64,000 bases of DNA from Halobacterium wangiae (lineage in GTDB: Archaea; Halobacteriota; Halobacteria; Halobacteriales; Halobacteriaceae): contig NZ_CP089588.1 of the NCBI RefSeq assembly GCF_021249345.1, positions 2,542,001 through 2,606,000 of the forward strand, written 5' to 3'. The notes beneath the pieces are model-generated. The model was given only the letters and a program-made list of their open reading frames with translations, did not search any database and had not been told where the DNA came from. Both the position numbers and the translations under genes were made by a program. This document shows, one piece after another, positions 15,271 to 23,401 of this stretch (positions are counted from its first letter, which is position 1; each line of letters begins with the position of its first letter).

Positions 15271-17066
15271 GGGCGCGCAACGTCCTCCGCATCGCGCGCT
15301 GGGAGACGACGCGGAGCGCCGGCGACGTGGACCGCCGGACCGCCGTCGCGTTCGTCGTCGTCCTCGTTCTCCTGGCAGCACTCGTGCCCGCGTTGCTCAC
15401 GTACGGACCGACGCCAGGGACGGGCATCTACCGGGTCGGCGTCGCCGACGACAGCCAGTACCGCGGAGTCGTCGAGTCGAACCCGACGCTGACCGCGGTC
15501 GACCCGACGGCCGACGCAGTCGAGAGCGGGCGCGCGGACGTCCTCGTCACCGACCGGGGCGTCGTCTGGGCCGACTCCGCGAAGGGCCGCGCCGCGCTGG
15601 CCGCGCTCCGGTCCGCGACCGTCGACTACAACGAACACCTGATGGCGGAGGAACCCAACGAGTTCGCGGCGTTCCCGGTCCTCGTCTCGCTGGACTACGT
15701 CGACCAGTCCATCTCCGTCACCGGCGGTGCAACGGACGGCGACCAGCAGACGGCCGGCGGTGGGTCGGACGGTGTCGACGGCGCGGAGCGCGTCGGCGGC
15801 GCGAACGGCGACGGAACGAGCGGAGACGCCGGCGAGGGCGGAACGACTGGGGAGACCGACGGTTCGACCGACGTCGCTGCGGGGCCGACAGGCGGACTCG
15901 GCGACCTGTTCGGCGAGCGCCAGAGCGGCACGCCCTCCTCGCTGTCGCCGCCGTTCCCGCTCCGGTCGCTGATACTCGCGTTCGCGTTCCTGCTCCCGCT
16001 GAACGTCGTCATCCAGGCGTACGGCTCCAGCGTGCTCGCCGAGCGGATCAACCGCCGGGGGGAACCGATGCTCGTCGCGCCGGTCTCCCGGGGTGACGTC
16101 GTCGCCGGGAAGACGCTGCCGTACTTCCTCGGTGCGCTCGCGCTCGTCTCCGTCATCGCCGTCGCCGTCGGCGCGGGGCCGCTGGCCGTGCTGGCGATAG
16201 CGCCGCTGGCCGCGCTGTTCCTCGCGGCGACGTTCCTCGGGGCGATGCTCGCGCGGTCGTACAAGGAACTCACCTTCGTCACGGTCACCGTCAGCGTCGC
16301 GTTCACCGCGTACGCGTTCGTCCCAGCGGTGTTCGCCGAGGTCCACCCCATCGCCGCCATCTCGCCGCTCACGGTCGTCGTGGACAGCATCACCGGTGCT
16401 GGCACGTCCCCGGGCGCGCTCGCACTCTCGACGGTGCCGCCCGCGCTCGCCGCGGCAGTGCTGTTCGGTCTCGGAACTGGCGTCTACCGCGAGGAGGACA
16501 TGTTCACCCAGCTGCCGATCCCCGCGAAGTTCCTCGACGCGCTCGCAGCGCCGCTGACCGCGCGGTGGCGCGTCGGCCTCTGGACCGCGCTGTTCCTCCC
16601 GTTCGTCTTCGTCGCGGAGCTGTTCGCCGTCGCCGTGCTGTTCGTCGCGCCCGTCTCGGTGTCGGTGCCGCTGCTGCTGGCCGTCGTCGCCGTCGTCGAG
16701 GAGGTGGCCAAGAGCGTCCACGTCTTCGCCGGGTTCGAGCGCTCGCGCTTGTCCCGCACCACGCGAACCGCGCTCGTCGTCGGCGCGGCCTCCGGCGTCG
16801 GCTTCTTCCTCGGGGAGAAGCTCCTGCTGCTCGCCCAACTCGTCGGCCTGCCCGGCGTCGAGGCCGCGCAGTACGCGTTCTCCCCTGCAGCGGTCGGCCT
16901 CCCGCCGGGGGTGTTGCTGGTCGCACCGCTCGTGCTCCACGTCGTCACCGCGTGCATATCCGCGCTCGGCGCAGCACGCTCCAGGGTGGCGTACGTCGGC
17001 GCGTTCGCGGTGGCCGTCGTCGTCCACGTCGCCTACAACCTCGCGGTGGTGAGCGCCCTTGCGTAA
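15267..17066 (+). CDS. ABC-2 permease fused to a PrsW-type intramembrane protease domain
   Basis: 599 residues. The N-terminal half is a NatB-like permease: one TM, a long extracytoplasmic loop with a Gly/Asp/Thr-rich insert (about residues 150-225), then five or six TMs. The C-terminal 150 residues have PrsW motifs in membrane helices: E478-E479-x-x-K482 (VVEEVAKSV), F513-x-x-x-E517 (FFLGE), H558 (VLHVVTA) and H587-x-x-x-N591 (HVAYN). PrsW in Bacillus cleaves the anti-sigma factor RsiW. Fusion to a transporter suggests processing of the exported substrate or of a partner. The gene overlaps both neighbours. Confidence 0.88.
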   Translation: MRARNVLRIARWETTRSAGDVDRRTAVAFVVVLVLLAALVPALLTYGPTPGTGIYRVGVADDSQYRGVVESNPTLTAVDPTADAVESGRADVLVTDRGVVWADSAKGRAALAALRSATVDYNEHLMAEEPNEFAAFPVLVSLDYVDQSISVTGGATDGDQQTAGGGSDGVDGAERVGGANGDGTSGDAGEGGTTGETDGSTDVAAGPTGGLGDLFGERQSGTPSSLSPPFPLRSLILAFAFLLPLNVVIQAYGSSVLAERINRRGEPMLVAPVSRGDVVAGKTLPYFLGALALVSVIAVAVGAGPLAVLAIAPLAALFLAATFLGAMLARSYKELTFVTVTVSVAFTAYAFVPAVFAEVHPIAAISPLTVVVDSITGAGTSPGALALSTVPPALAAAVLFGLGTGVYREEDMFTQLPIPAKFLDALAAPLTARWRVGLWTALFLPFVFVAELFAVAVLFVAPVSVSVPLLLAVVAVVEEVAKSVHVFAGFERSRLSRTTRTALVVGAASGVGFFLGEKLLLLAQLVGLPGVEAAQYAFSPAAVGLPPGVLLVAPLVLHVVTACISALGAARSRVAYVGAFAVAVVVHVAYNLAVVSALA

Positions 17067-18099
17067 ACTCGTCCTCGCGAAGCGCACGCTCGGGTCGCTG
17101 CGCTCGGAGAAGACCATCGTGCTCGCGCTCGCCATCCAGCTGTTCATCGCCGCGTTCTCCTCGTTCCTGGTCGTCGGCCTCGTCTCGCTGTACGACCCCG
17201 GGTCGACGGAGGGCGCCTACGAGGTTCGGGTCGGCGTCAGCGGCAACGCCACTGGCGACGTCGCACCGGTCGTCGCCGCGGACGGTGCCCGCAGCGTGAC
17301 GCCGTACGACTCGAGGGCCGACGCCGCGGCCGACTTCCAGCGCGGCCGTCTCGACGCGCTGTTGCACGCGACGGCCCACCCCTCCGGCAGGATCGTCGTG
17401 GAAGCGACGGCGCCAGACGGTTCGTTCCGCACCACGCTCGTCGTCGCGCAGCTAAAGGAGGCGCTGTCGGAACTGGAGCGGTTGCGCCGCGCCGACCTGT
17501 CGTCGTCCCTGGAGCGTCAGCCGCTCTCCCTGCCGCCCGCCCGGGGCTCGAACCCGTACTTCTCGTTCACCTACACGGTGTTGCTGCCGCTGCTGGCGTT
17601 CCTGCCGGCGTTCATCAGCGGGAGCGTGATGGCGGACTCGCTCGCCGAGGAGGCCGAACGCGGTACGCTCGAACTGCTCCGCGTCGCGCCGCTCTCTCTA
17701 CCCGACATCGTCGACGGGAAGGCGCTCGCGCTGGTCGGCCTCGTCCCCGCGCAGGTGGCGCTGTGGCTCGCACTGCTGGCGTTCAACGGCACCCGAATCG
17801 CCGACCCACTCCCGGTGCTGGCGCTCGCCACCGGCGTCGCTGCAGTGCTCGTCGCCGCGGGCGCCGCGCTCGCGCTGGTCATCGGCGCGCGCCGCGAGGC
17901 CCAGTTGCTGTACTCGTTCGTCGCGCTCGGCGCGTTCGGCGCGGCCGCCCTGCTCCCGCAGAGCCCCCAGAACCTCGTCGCGCGCTTCGCCGTCGGCAGT
18001 CCGACCACCCTGACGTGGCTCTCGCTGGCTGCCGTGCTCGTGGCGGCCGTCGCGGGGTACGCGGCCCTCCGGCACGTCGCTGGACGATCTGCTGCCTAA
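17059..18099 (+). CDS. ABC-2 type permease, second subunit
   Basis: 346 residues. TTG or GTG-type start region (MRKLVLAKRTLGSLRSEKT) overlapping the previous gene by 8 bases. One N-terminal TM, an extracytoplasmic domain of about 150 residues, then six TMs with the cytoplasmic EEAERGTLELLRVAPLS segment that couples to the ATPase in this family. Together with the two upstream genes it makes a heteromeric exporter. Confidence 0.92.
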   Translation: MRKLVLAKRTLGSLRSEKTIVLALAIQLFIAAFSSFLVVGLVSLYDPGSTEGAYEVRVGVSGNATGDVAPVVAADGARSVTPYDSRADAAADFQRGRLDALLHATAHPSGRIVVEATAPDGSFRTTLVVAQLKEALSELERLRRADLSSSLERQPLSLPPARGSNPYFSFTYTVLLPLLAFLPAFISGSVMADSLAEEAERGTLELLRVAPLSLPDIVDGKALALVGLVPAQVALWLALLAFNGTRIADPLPVLALATGVAAVLVAAGAALALVIGARREAQLLYSFVALGAFGAAALLPQSPQNLVARFAVGSPTTLTWLSLAAVLVAAVAGYAALRHVAGRSAA

Positions 18100-18160
18100 G
18101 GTACTGCCCCTTCACTGCAACCCCGACCTCCTCCGCTCCTCGCTGCCGGCAGGCCAACGC

Positions 18161-18168
18161 CTTTAGTG
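18161..18168 (+). promoter_or_regulatory. TATA-like box for the aldo/keto reductase gene
   Basis: CTTTAGTG is centred about 25-28 bases before the ATG at 18189. Confidence 0.45.
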
Positions 18169-18188
18169 GCGCACTGTGACTCGTTCCC

Positions 18189-19166
18189 ATGGAGTACACG
18201 ACGCTGGGCGACACCGGCACGGAAGTCAGCCGCATCTGCCTGGGCTGTATGAGTTTCGGTTCGTCGGACTGGCGGCCGTGGGTCCTCGACGAGGCGGAGT
18301 CCCGGGAGATCATCGAGCGCGCCATCGACCTCGGCGTGAACTTCTTCGACACCGCGAACATGTACTCGAACGGGGAGTCCGAGCGCGTCCTCGGGAACGT
18401 GCTCGCGGACTACGACCGCGACGAGCAGGTCGTCGCGACGAAGGGCTACTTCCAGATGGACGAGGAGGACCCGAACTCCGGCGGCCTCTCGCGGAAGGCT
18501 CTCGAGCAGGAGCTCGACGCCTCCCTCGACCGCCTCGGGATGGAGACGGTCGACCTCTACCAGACCCACCGCTGGGACTACGACACGCCCATCGAGCAGA
18601 CGCTCGCGGCGCTCGACGACGCCGTCCGCCGGGGGAAAGTGCGCTACATCGGGACGTCCTCGCAGTGGGCCCGTCAGTTCGCCGAGGCGCTGCACACCAG
18701 CGATCTGCTGGGTTACGATCGCTTCGTCACGATGCAGAACCACTACAACCTCGTCTACCGCGAGGAGGAACGCGAGATGTTGCCGCTCTGCCAGCGCGAG
18801 GGAATCGGCGTGATGCCGTGGTCGCCGCTCGCCCGCGGCTACCTCACCCGCCCCCACGAGAACGTCGAGGCCACCAAACGCGGAGACACCGAGGAACACC
18901 TCCCCCAGCACCCCTACCAGGAGGGTGGCGGTCGGGAGGTCAACGAGCGCGTCGAGGAACTCGCCGCGGAGAGGGACGTGGAGATGGCCCAGATCTCCCT
19001 GGCGTGGCTGTTCCACAAGGAGTGGGTGGACGCGCCCATCGTCGGCACCACGAGCGTCGAACACCTCGAGGACGCCGTCGAGGCGCTGGATATCGACCTC
19101 TCGGACGCCGACATCGACTACCTCGAAGAACCCTACCAACCGGTTCGCGTCTCCGGCCACGAGTGA
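18189..19166 (+). CDS. Aldo/keto reductase
   Basis: 325 residues, TIM-barrel oxidoreductase using NADP(H). Family residues are seen in order: DTANMYSNGESE (catalytic Asp and Tyr), VATKGYF (Lys) and YQTHRWDY (His). The C-terminal cofactor region is PIVGTTSVEHLEDA. It resembles the tas/YajO/Kv-beta-like group. The physiological aldehyde or ketone is not evident. The next gene starts three bases after the stop. Confidence 0.94.
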   Translation: MEYTTLGDTGTEVSRICLGCMSFGSSDWRPWVLDEAESREIIERAIDLGVNFFDTANMYSNGESERVLGNVLADYDRDEQVVATKGYFQMDEEDPNSGGLSRKALEQELDASLDRLGMETVDLYQTHRWDYDTPIEQTLAALDDAVRRGKVRYIGTSSQWARQFAEALHTSDLLGYDRFVTMQNHYNLVYREEEREMLPLCQREGIGVMPWSPLARGYLTRPHENVEATKRGDTEEHLPQHPYQEGGGREVNERVEELAAERDVEMAQISLAWLFHKEWVDAPIVGTTSVEHLEDAVEALDIDLSDADIDYLEEPYQPVRVSGHE

Positions 19167-19169
19167 GGG

Positions 19170-19589
19170 ATGCAGCCGGGCACGTACACGCTGGTCGTCT
19201 CGCTGCCTGCGTCCGACACGGTCGAGTTCGGCGCGAGGGGCGCCTACGACCTCGAGGCAGGCTGGTACGCGTACACTGGGTCGGCGTTCGGCGCGGGTGG
19301 GCTCAAACGCGTGCAGCGCCACTGTGACCTCGCGGCCGGCGACCGAGACGCGCGCCACTGGCACGTCGACTACCTCCTCGGGCACCCCGCGTCGAGCGTG
19401 GACGCGGTCTACGTCACCGACGACGAGGACGTGGAGTGCGAGGCCGCGCGCAGGCTCGCCGCCGCCGCGTCGCCGGTCGCGGGCCTCGGCGCGTCGGACT
19501 GCGACTGCGACACCCATCTCGCGTACGCGCCGAGCCGTGATACGCTAGCGACCGCTGCTGCGGCCGTCCACGACCGCGAACTCCCGTAA
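19170..19589 (+). CDS. GIY-YIG-like nuclease family protein (DUF123)
   Basis: 139 residues. The opening GTYTLVVSLP and WYAYTGSAFG are the degenerate GIY...YIG pair of the DUF123 subgroup, followed by HWHVDYLL. The endonuclease III-associated DUF123 domain is widespread in archaea. The role is probably in DNA metabolism, but catalytic activity has not been established for this subgroup. Confidence 0.85.
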   Translation: MQPGTYTLVVSLPASDTVEFGARGAYDLEAGWYAYTGSAFGAGGLKRVQRHCDLAAGDRDARHWHVDYLLGHPASSVDAVYVTDDEDVECEAARRLAAAASPVAGLGASDCDCDTHLAYAPSRDTLATAAAAVHDRELP

Positions 19590-19592
19590 GCG

Positions 19593-19943
19593 TCACTCGG
19601 GGAGGTCGTGGAGGAACGTCTGGAACTCCAGGGTGCGCCCCTCCGGGTCCTCCCCGAAGAACTGGTAGATGTCGTACTGGTCGTTCTCGCGCGGGTCGTC
19701 TGTCGCGACGTCCGCAAGGGCAGCTCGCTTCTCGTCGACGGCGTCGCGACTGTCGTAGTACAGCGTGACGATGCCGTCGGTCTCCGGGTCGCCGTCGGTG
19801 TCACAGAAGCCGAGTTTGAGGTCGTCGTGGGCGAGGATGGTGCAGCCGTCCTGTTCGACCCACGGCTCGAAGCCGAGTCGGGTCCGGTAGAACTCGACGA
19901 CGCGCTCGCGGTCCGCACTCCGGAAGAAGACGATGCCGCTCAC
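19593..19943 (-). CDS. VOC/glyoxalase superfamily protein
   Basis: 116 residues from a GTG at 19943 (VSGIVFFRSADRERVVEFYRT), a single betaalphabetabetabeta-type module pair: FYRTRLGFEPW, LKLGFCDTD and FFGEDPEGRTLEFQTF, where the final Glu is the usual metal ligand. The start overlaps the stop of the upstream RecA-like gene by 4 bases. The reaction is unknown; the family includes lyases, dioxygenases and resistance proteins. Confidence 0.85.
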   Translation of the reverse strand: MSGIVFFRSADRERVVEFYRTRLGFEPWVEQDGCTILAHDDLKLGFCDTDGDPETDGIVTLYYDSRDAVDEKRAALADVATDDPRENDQYDIYQFFGEDPEGRTLEFQTFLHDLPE

Positions 19944-20596
19944 TCGAGGGTCACCCAGTCGGTGGGCGTGTCGGTGATGCCGCGGACGCGCACCTCGCGC
20001 TCGCCGCCGTCCGTGATGCGGAGGTCGACGACGCCGTCGAACAGCTGGCTGATGGTGTTCATCGTCTGGTCGTCGTGGCTCTCCGGGTCGACGGAGAAGA
20101 TTCCGAGCCACCCCTGGGTCTGGATCTGACTCGTGAACACGTGGAGGAACCGGAACAGCCGCTCGATGTCGACGTACATCAGGAGTGGAGACAGCGAGTC
20201 GAAGCCGACGCGGAGCCGGTCGACGCCCTGCTGGCTGGCGATGCTCGCCACCTCGGAGAACTCGATACCCATCCCGGTGAGGTCGCCCGGCGACGAGACG
20301 TAGCGCACGCGGTCGCCGTCCGTGGCGCTCCCACTCTGCGTGCTGACGCAGTCGACGAGCCGGAGGAACCCGGGGTCGCCGCCGAGGGCGTCCTCGTACT
20401 CGGCGAGCACCTCGTCGGCCGGGTCTCGGGAGGTGACCAGCACCGACCCTTCGCCGTCCGCGTCGCCGCGAGCGAGTAGCTCGAGGAGCAGGGCTCGCTT
20501 TCCCGACATCGCCGGCCCGCTCAACAGGAGGTTCGTCCCGTCGTCGAACCCCGCCGAGAGCGAGTCCGGCAACACCCCGTTAACGTTGTACGTCAT
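19940..20596 (-). CDS. RecA/KaiC-superfamily ATPase-like protein with altered P-loop
   Basis: 218 residues. The P-loop reads GPAMSGKRALL, so the usual Ser/Thr after Lys is Arg. The Walker B-like strand is LRVGFDSLSPLL. This is a haloarchaeal RAD55/KaiC-like group often found next to signalling or gas-vesicle genes. The Arg may weaken Mg-ATP binding, so a structural or sensory role is possible. It is co-transcribed with the VOC gene. Confidence 0.82.
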   Translation of the reverse strand: MTYNVNGVLPDSLSAGFDDGTNLLLSGPAMSGKRALLLELLARGDADGEGSVLVTSRDPADEVLAEYEDALGGDPGFLRLVDCVSTQSGSATDGDRVRYVSSPGDLTGMGIEFSEVASIASQQGVDRLRVGFDSLSPLLMYVDIERLFRFLHVFTSQIQTQGWLGIFSVDPESHDDQTMNTISQLFDGVVDLRITDGGEREVRVRGITDTPTDWVTLE

Positions 20597-20720
20597 CGTT
20601 GCAGAGCAAGCTTACGCCACGCGACGTTGTTCTGGAGAAACTGAACCGGAGACACATAAGTGTGGGCGGGTTGGCAACGATTTCGTCCGTCCGCGCACCA
20701 CCCGACGCCCCGAAGACGGC

Positions 20721-22358
20721 TCACTCCGGCGAGACGCCGGCGATCCGGTTGAACTCCGCGATGTCCTCGTCGTCGCCGGCGACGACGAGCGCGTCGCCCT
20801 GGTGGATGCGGAACTCCGCGTCGAGCTCCGAGAGCACCTCGCCGTCCCGCTCGACGGCGATGACCGTACAGCCGGTGCGAGCCTGGATGTTCGCCTCCGC
20901 GAGGGTCCGTCCCTCGAAGTTCGGAGCGTCGGTGCGCACCAGGTCGACCTGTTTGTCGAGGGCCATCACGTCCTCGTTGAGCAGCGTCTGGGCGAGCATC
21001 CGGCCGGCGACGGTCGCCAGCGTGAGCACGTAGTCGGCGCCCGCGGCGTACAGCTTCGAGGCGCTCTCCGGGTTGTTCGCCCGCCCGAGAATCTCCACCT
21101 CGTCGCTGGCCTCTCGCGCGACCAGCGTCGAGAAGATTGTGTCCGTGTCGTCGCCGAGCGCGAGGATGAGCGCACTCGCCTCGTCGATGCCCGCGGCCCT
21201 GAGCGTCTCCTCCTCGGTCGCGTCGCCGACGACGTCCACCCCGTCGAGTTCCTGGCGGTCCACGACTGTGGTGTCGATGTTCTCGCGTTCGAGCACCTCC
21301 CCGACGGTCGAGCCGACTTCGCCGTACCCCGCGAGTACGACACGCTGGGTGTGGCGGGCACGTCCCTCCGCGAGCGTGATCTGTTTGAGCGCCTCGAGCT
21401 GGGACTCGCGGCCCGCGACGAGCAGGATGGTGTCCCGGGTGAGCGCGTGGTCCGGGTCCGGGGACGCGAAGAACTCACCGGAGAACCACGCGCCGATGAC
21501 GTTCACGCCGGTGCGCTCGCGGATCTTCGACGCCGCCAGCGTGACGCCCTCCAGTTCGCTGTCGTGGTGGATGGGCATCTCCACGATCTCGAAGTCCGCG
21601 CCCAGCTCGATGGCGTCCCCGAGATTGGTGCTGACGGCGGTCGTCACCTTCTCCGCGAGACTCCTGCCGAGTAGCTGGCGGGGGTTCAGCACGCGGTCGA
21701 CCCCCGCGTACCGGAGGTACTCCGAGAGCGACTCGTCCTCGACGAAACAGACCATCTGGAGCTCCGGCGCGAGTTCGCGCACCGTGAGCGCGATGGTGGC
21801 GTTCACCTCGTCGTCCTCGTCGATGACGATGGCGTCGGCGTGCGTGACGTTCGCGCCGAGCAGCCCGGCAGTCGACTCAGGGTCGCCGTGGACGACTGGG
21901 CGGCCGCGTTCCTGGAGTTCGAGTGCGCGCTCGCGGTCCCGTTCGAGGAACACGTAGTCGACGCCCTGCGAGTCGAGCTCCGTCACGAGCGTCTCGCTGC
22001 GCGGGCCGAAGCCGCAGACGACGACGTGGTCCTGCAGCGCGACACTCGTCGGCGGTTCGGCCGCGAGTCGCTCCTCGACCCACGGCACGGCGAACAGGGG
22101 GATGGTGAGGAAGATGATGAACACCGCGGTGATGTCCATGAAGTCCACGAGAGCGAGCATCGCGTCCGAGGACCACGGCGCGAACTGGCCGTACCCGGTG
22201 GTGGTGAACGTCTCCGTGACGAAGTGCAACGACTCCACCCACGTGACGGGCTCGTCCTCGAACGCCGCCATCCCGTACTTGAACGCGGCGGTGTACACCA
22301 CCCCAACGGCGACGAGGAACGCGACGTATCCGAGTGCGCGCCGGTACTGTCGCAGCAT
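20721..22358 (-). CDS. Potassium channel with two RCK (TrkA-N/TrkA-C) units
   Basis: 545 residues from ATG 22358. Two TMs flank a pore with the filter TTTGYG (residues about 55-62). Two Rossmann domains follow: VVVCGFGPRSETLV and VVLAGYGEVGSTVG, each with a TrkA-C domain (KIRERTGVNVIGAW and NIQARTGCTVIAV). The plan matches MthK-like ligand-gated K+ channels, but with both RCK repeats on one chain. It probably regulates K+ flux in the salt-in strategy. The frame stays open upstream to 22580, but that stretch lies across a P-type ATPase remnant. Confidence 0.94.
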   Translation of the reverse strand: MLRQYRRALGYVAFLVAVGVVYTAAFKYGMAAFEDEPVTWVESLHFVTETFTTTGYGQFAPWSSDAMLALVDFMDITAVFIIFLTIPLFAVPWVEERLAAEPPTSVALQDHVVVCGFGPRSETLVTELDSQGVDYVFLERDRERALELQERGRPVVHGDPESTAGLLGANVTHADAIVIDEDDEVNATIALTVRELAPELQMVCFVEDESLSEYLRYAGVDRVLNPRQLLGRSLAEKVTTAVSTNLGDAIELGADFEIVEMPIHHDSELEGVTLAASKIRERTGVNVIGAWFSGEFFASPDPDHALTRDTILLVAGRESQLEALKQITLAEGRARHTQRVVLAGYGEVGSTVGEVLERENIDTTVVDRQELDGVDVVGDATEEETLRAAGIDEASALILALGDDTDTIFSTLVAREASDEVEILGRANNPESASKLYAAGADYVLTLATVAGRMLAQTLLNEDVMALDKQVDLVRTDAPNFEGRTLAEANIQARTGCTVIAVERDGEVLSELDAEFRIHQGDALVVAGDDEDIAEFNRIAGVSPE

Positions 22359-22388
22359 CTGGCGGGGATACCGCTGCCGAGGACTTAA

Positions 22389-22598
22389 ACCCTCGAAGTC
22401 GGGGAGCGCACCGCGCGGGCCGTCGCCGAGCGGGTCGGCATCGACCCCGAGAACGTCCGCGTGAGCGTCCTCCCCGACGAGAATGGCGACGCCGTCGACG
22501 CCATCCAGTCCGACGGCACGAAGGCGATGATGGTGGGCGACGGCGTCAACGACGCGCCCGCGCTCGTCTGGAGCCGCCATTCGGGGGCTACGATCTGA
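22389..22598 (+). pseudogene. Remnant of a P-type (CopA-like) metal ATPase gene
   Basis: The plus strand from 22389 to the TGA at 22596 reads a 69-codon piece containing ERTARAVAERVGIDPENV, VLPDENGDAVDAIQSDGTK and AMMVGDGVNDAPALV. GDGVNDAPAL is the Mg-binding hinge motif of P-type ATPases, and the preceding segment matches the end of the P domain of P1B metal pumps. There is no start codon, an in-frame TAA lies just upstream, and similarity ends abruptly after PALV. All N-terminal domains and the last TMs are gone. It is a gene fossil filling most of the 350-base gap between the K+ channel and the MarR-like gene. Confidence 0.85.
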
Positions 22599-22636
22599 CC
22601 GAGCCGGAAGCCAGTTCCGGGGGAACAGCGGGCGCG

Positions 22637-22652
22637 GTTACCTCCAGGTAAC
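22637..22652. promoter_or_regulatory. Operator-like inverted repeat before the MarR-like gene
   Basis: GTTACC-TCCA-GGTAAC has perfect 6-base arms and a 4-base spacer. It lies 25 bases upstream of the TATA-like box of the gene at 22710. The same 6-4-6 design with core TTACC-N4-GGTAA recurs at 23402-23417. Confidence 0.6.
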
Positions 22653-22666
22653 TGGCTCACACGACC

Positions 22667-22672
22667 GTTACC
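22667..22672 (+). promoter_or_regulatory. Extra operator half-site GTTACC
   Basis: A third copy of the half-site GTTACC directly precedes the TATA-like box at 22677, where bound protein would block TBP/TFB. Confidence 0.4.
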
Positions 22673-22676
22673 GAGT

Positions 22677-22684
22677 GCTAAAGG
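22677..22684 (+). promoter_or_regulatory. TATA-like box for the MarR-like gene
   Basis: GCTAAAGG is centred about 29 bases before the ATG at 22710. Confidence 0.45.
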
Positions 22685-22709
22685 GGGTGGCGTCCCCAGT
22701 GGGTGTTAG

Positions 22710-22985
22710 ATGAGCACGACCGACGAACTCGTCCAGGACCTGCCGCCCAGCGCGAAACTCGTCTGGAAGGTACTGGAGTACAACGGGGGACTCACGCAGA
22801 AACAGATCGTCGAGAACTCCCGGCTCTCCCAGCGGACAGTTCGGGACGCGCTCGACCGACTGCAGCAGGCCGACGTCGTCGAGAAGGACATCTACATCCC
22901 GGACGCGCGACAGAACCTCTACCGTCTCTCCCTCGACGAGGAGGAGGCCGAGACGGAGTCCGAGGCCGAAGTCGCCCTCGACTAG
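22710..22985 (+). CDS. MarR-like winged-helix transcriptional regulator
   Basis: 91 residues. A single winged helix: helix 1 AKLVWKVLEYNG, helix-turn-helix LTQKQIVENSRLSQRTVRDALDR, wing DIYIPDARQNLYRLS, then an acidic tail. It is the short haloarchaeal MarR type with no obvious ligand pocket. Its 3' end overlaps the convergent HxlR-like gene by 4 bases. The inverted repeats upstream make autoregulation or cross-regulation by its neighbour likely (inferred). Confidence 0.88.
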   Translation: MSTTDELVQDLPPSAKLVWKVLEYNGGLTQKQIVENSRLSQRTVRDALDRLQQADVVEKDIYIPDARQNLYRLSLDEEEAETESEAEVALD

Positions 22986-23353
22986 ACGAGCGACGCCGCC
23001 TCTTCCTCGACGGGTTCGAGGTACTGTTCTCCCCACTCCGCCAGCGACATCACGACCGGTTCGAGGGACTCCCCCAGGTCGGTCAGCGCGTACTCGACGC
23101 GGACGGGTTTCTCGCTGACGATGGTCCGGGAGACGATGCGCTTGTCCGTCAGGTCGTCGAGACTCTCGGAGAGCACCTTGCTCGAGATGCCGTCGACCTC
23201 CGACTGGAGGTCGTTGAACCCGAGCGGACCCTCCGCCAGCAGTCGGTGGATGATGACGGGGTGCCACTTCTTCCCCACCAGCGACGCCGTCGCGGTGATC
23301 GAACACCAGCCTTCGCCCGGGCACCACGCGGGTAGCCGCTCGTTGTCGTCCAT
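22982..23353 (-). CDS. HxlR family transcriptional regulator
   Basis: 123 residues from ATG 23353. The N-terminal WCPGEGWCSITATASLVGKKWHPVIIHRLL contains the HxlR signature and two cysteines six residues apart, positions used for redox or electrophile sensing in YodB/HypR relatives. The wing region is SEKPVRVEYALTDLG. A TATA-like CCTTAACT lies about 27 bases upstream, with two 6-4-6 inverted repeats immediately behind it, so autoregulation is likely. Redox sensing is an inference. Confidence 0.92.
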   Translation of the reverse strand: MDDNERLPAWCPGEGWCSITATASLVGKKWHPVIIHRLLAEGPLGFNDLQSEVDGISSKVLSESLDDLTDKRIVSRTIVSEKPVRVEYALTDLGESLEPVVMSLAEWGEQYLEPVEEEAASLV

Positions 23354-23376
23354 ACTCGGCAGTTGGGACGCAGCCA

Positions 23377-23384
23377 AGTTAAGG
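23377..23384 (-). promoter_or_regulatory. TATA-like box for the HxlR-family gene
   Basis: The minus strand CCTTAACT is centred about 27 bases before the ATG at 23353. Confidence 0.5.
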
Positions 23385-23399
23385 CTACCTGAGGATAGC
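23384..23399. promoter_or_regulatory. Imperfect operator-like repeat next to the HxlR TATA box
   Basis: GCTACC-TGAG-GATAGC has 5 of 6 arm bases paired and the same 6-4-6 spacing as the perfect copies. Its centre is 18 bases from the perfect repeat at 23402-23417. Confidence 0.4.
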
Positions 23400-23401
23400 T
23401 A

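Noticed and set aside
14862-17147. Very long open frame on the minus strand (over 700 codons) opposite the ABC permease
   Set aside because: Arg/Glu/Asp-rich low-complexity translation without domains; the plus-strand permease explains the region.
22385-22660. Minus-strand 91-codon frame opposite the P-type ATPase remnant
   Set aside because: No family resemblance; the plus-strand remnant explains the base pattern.
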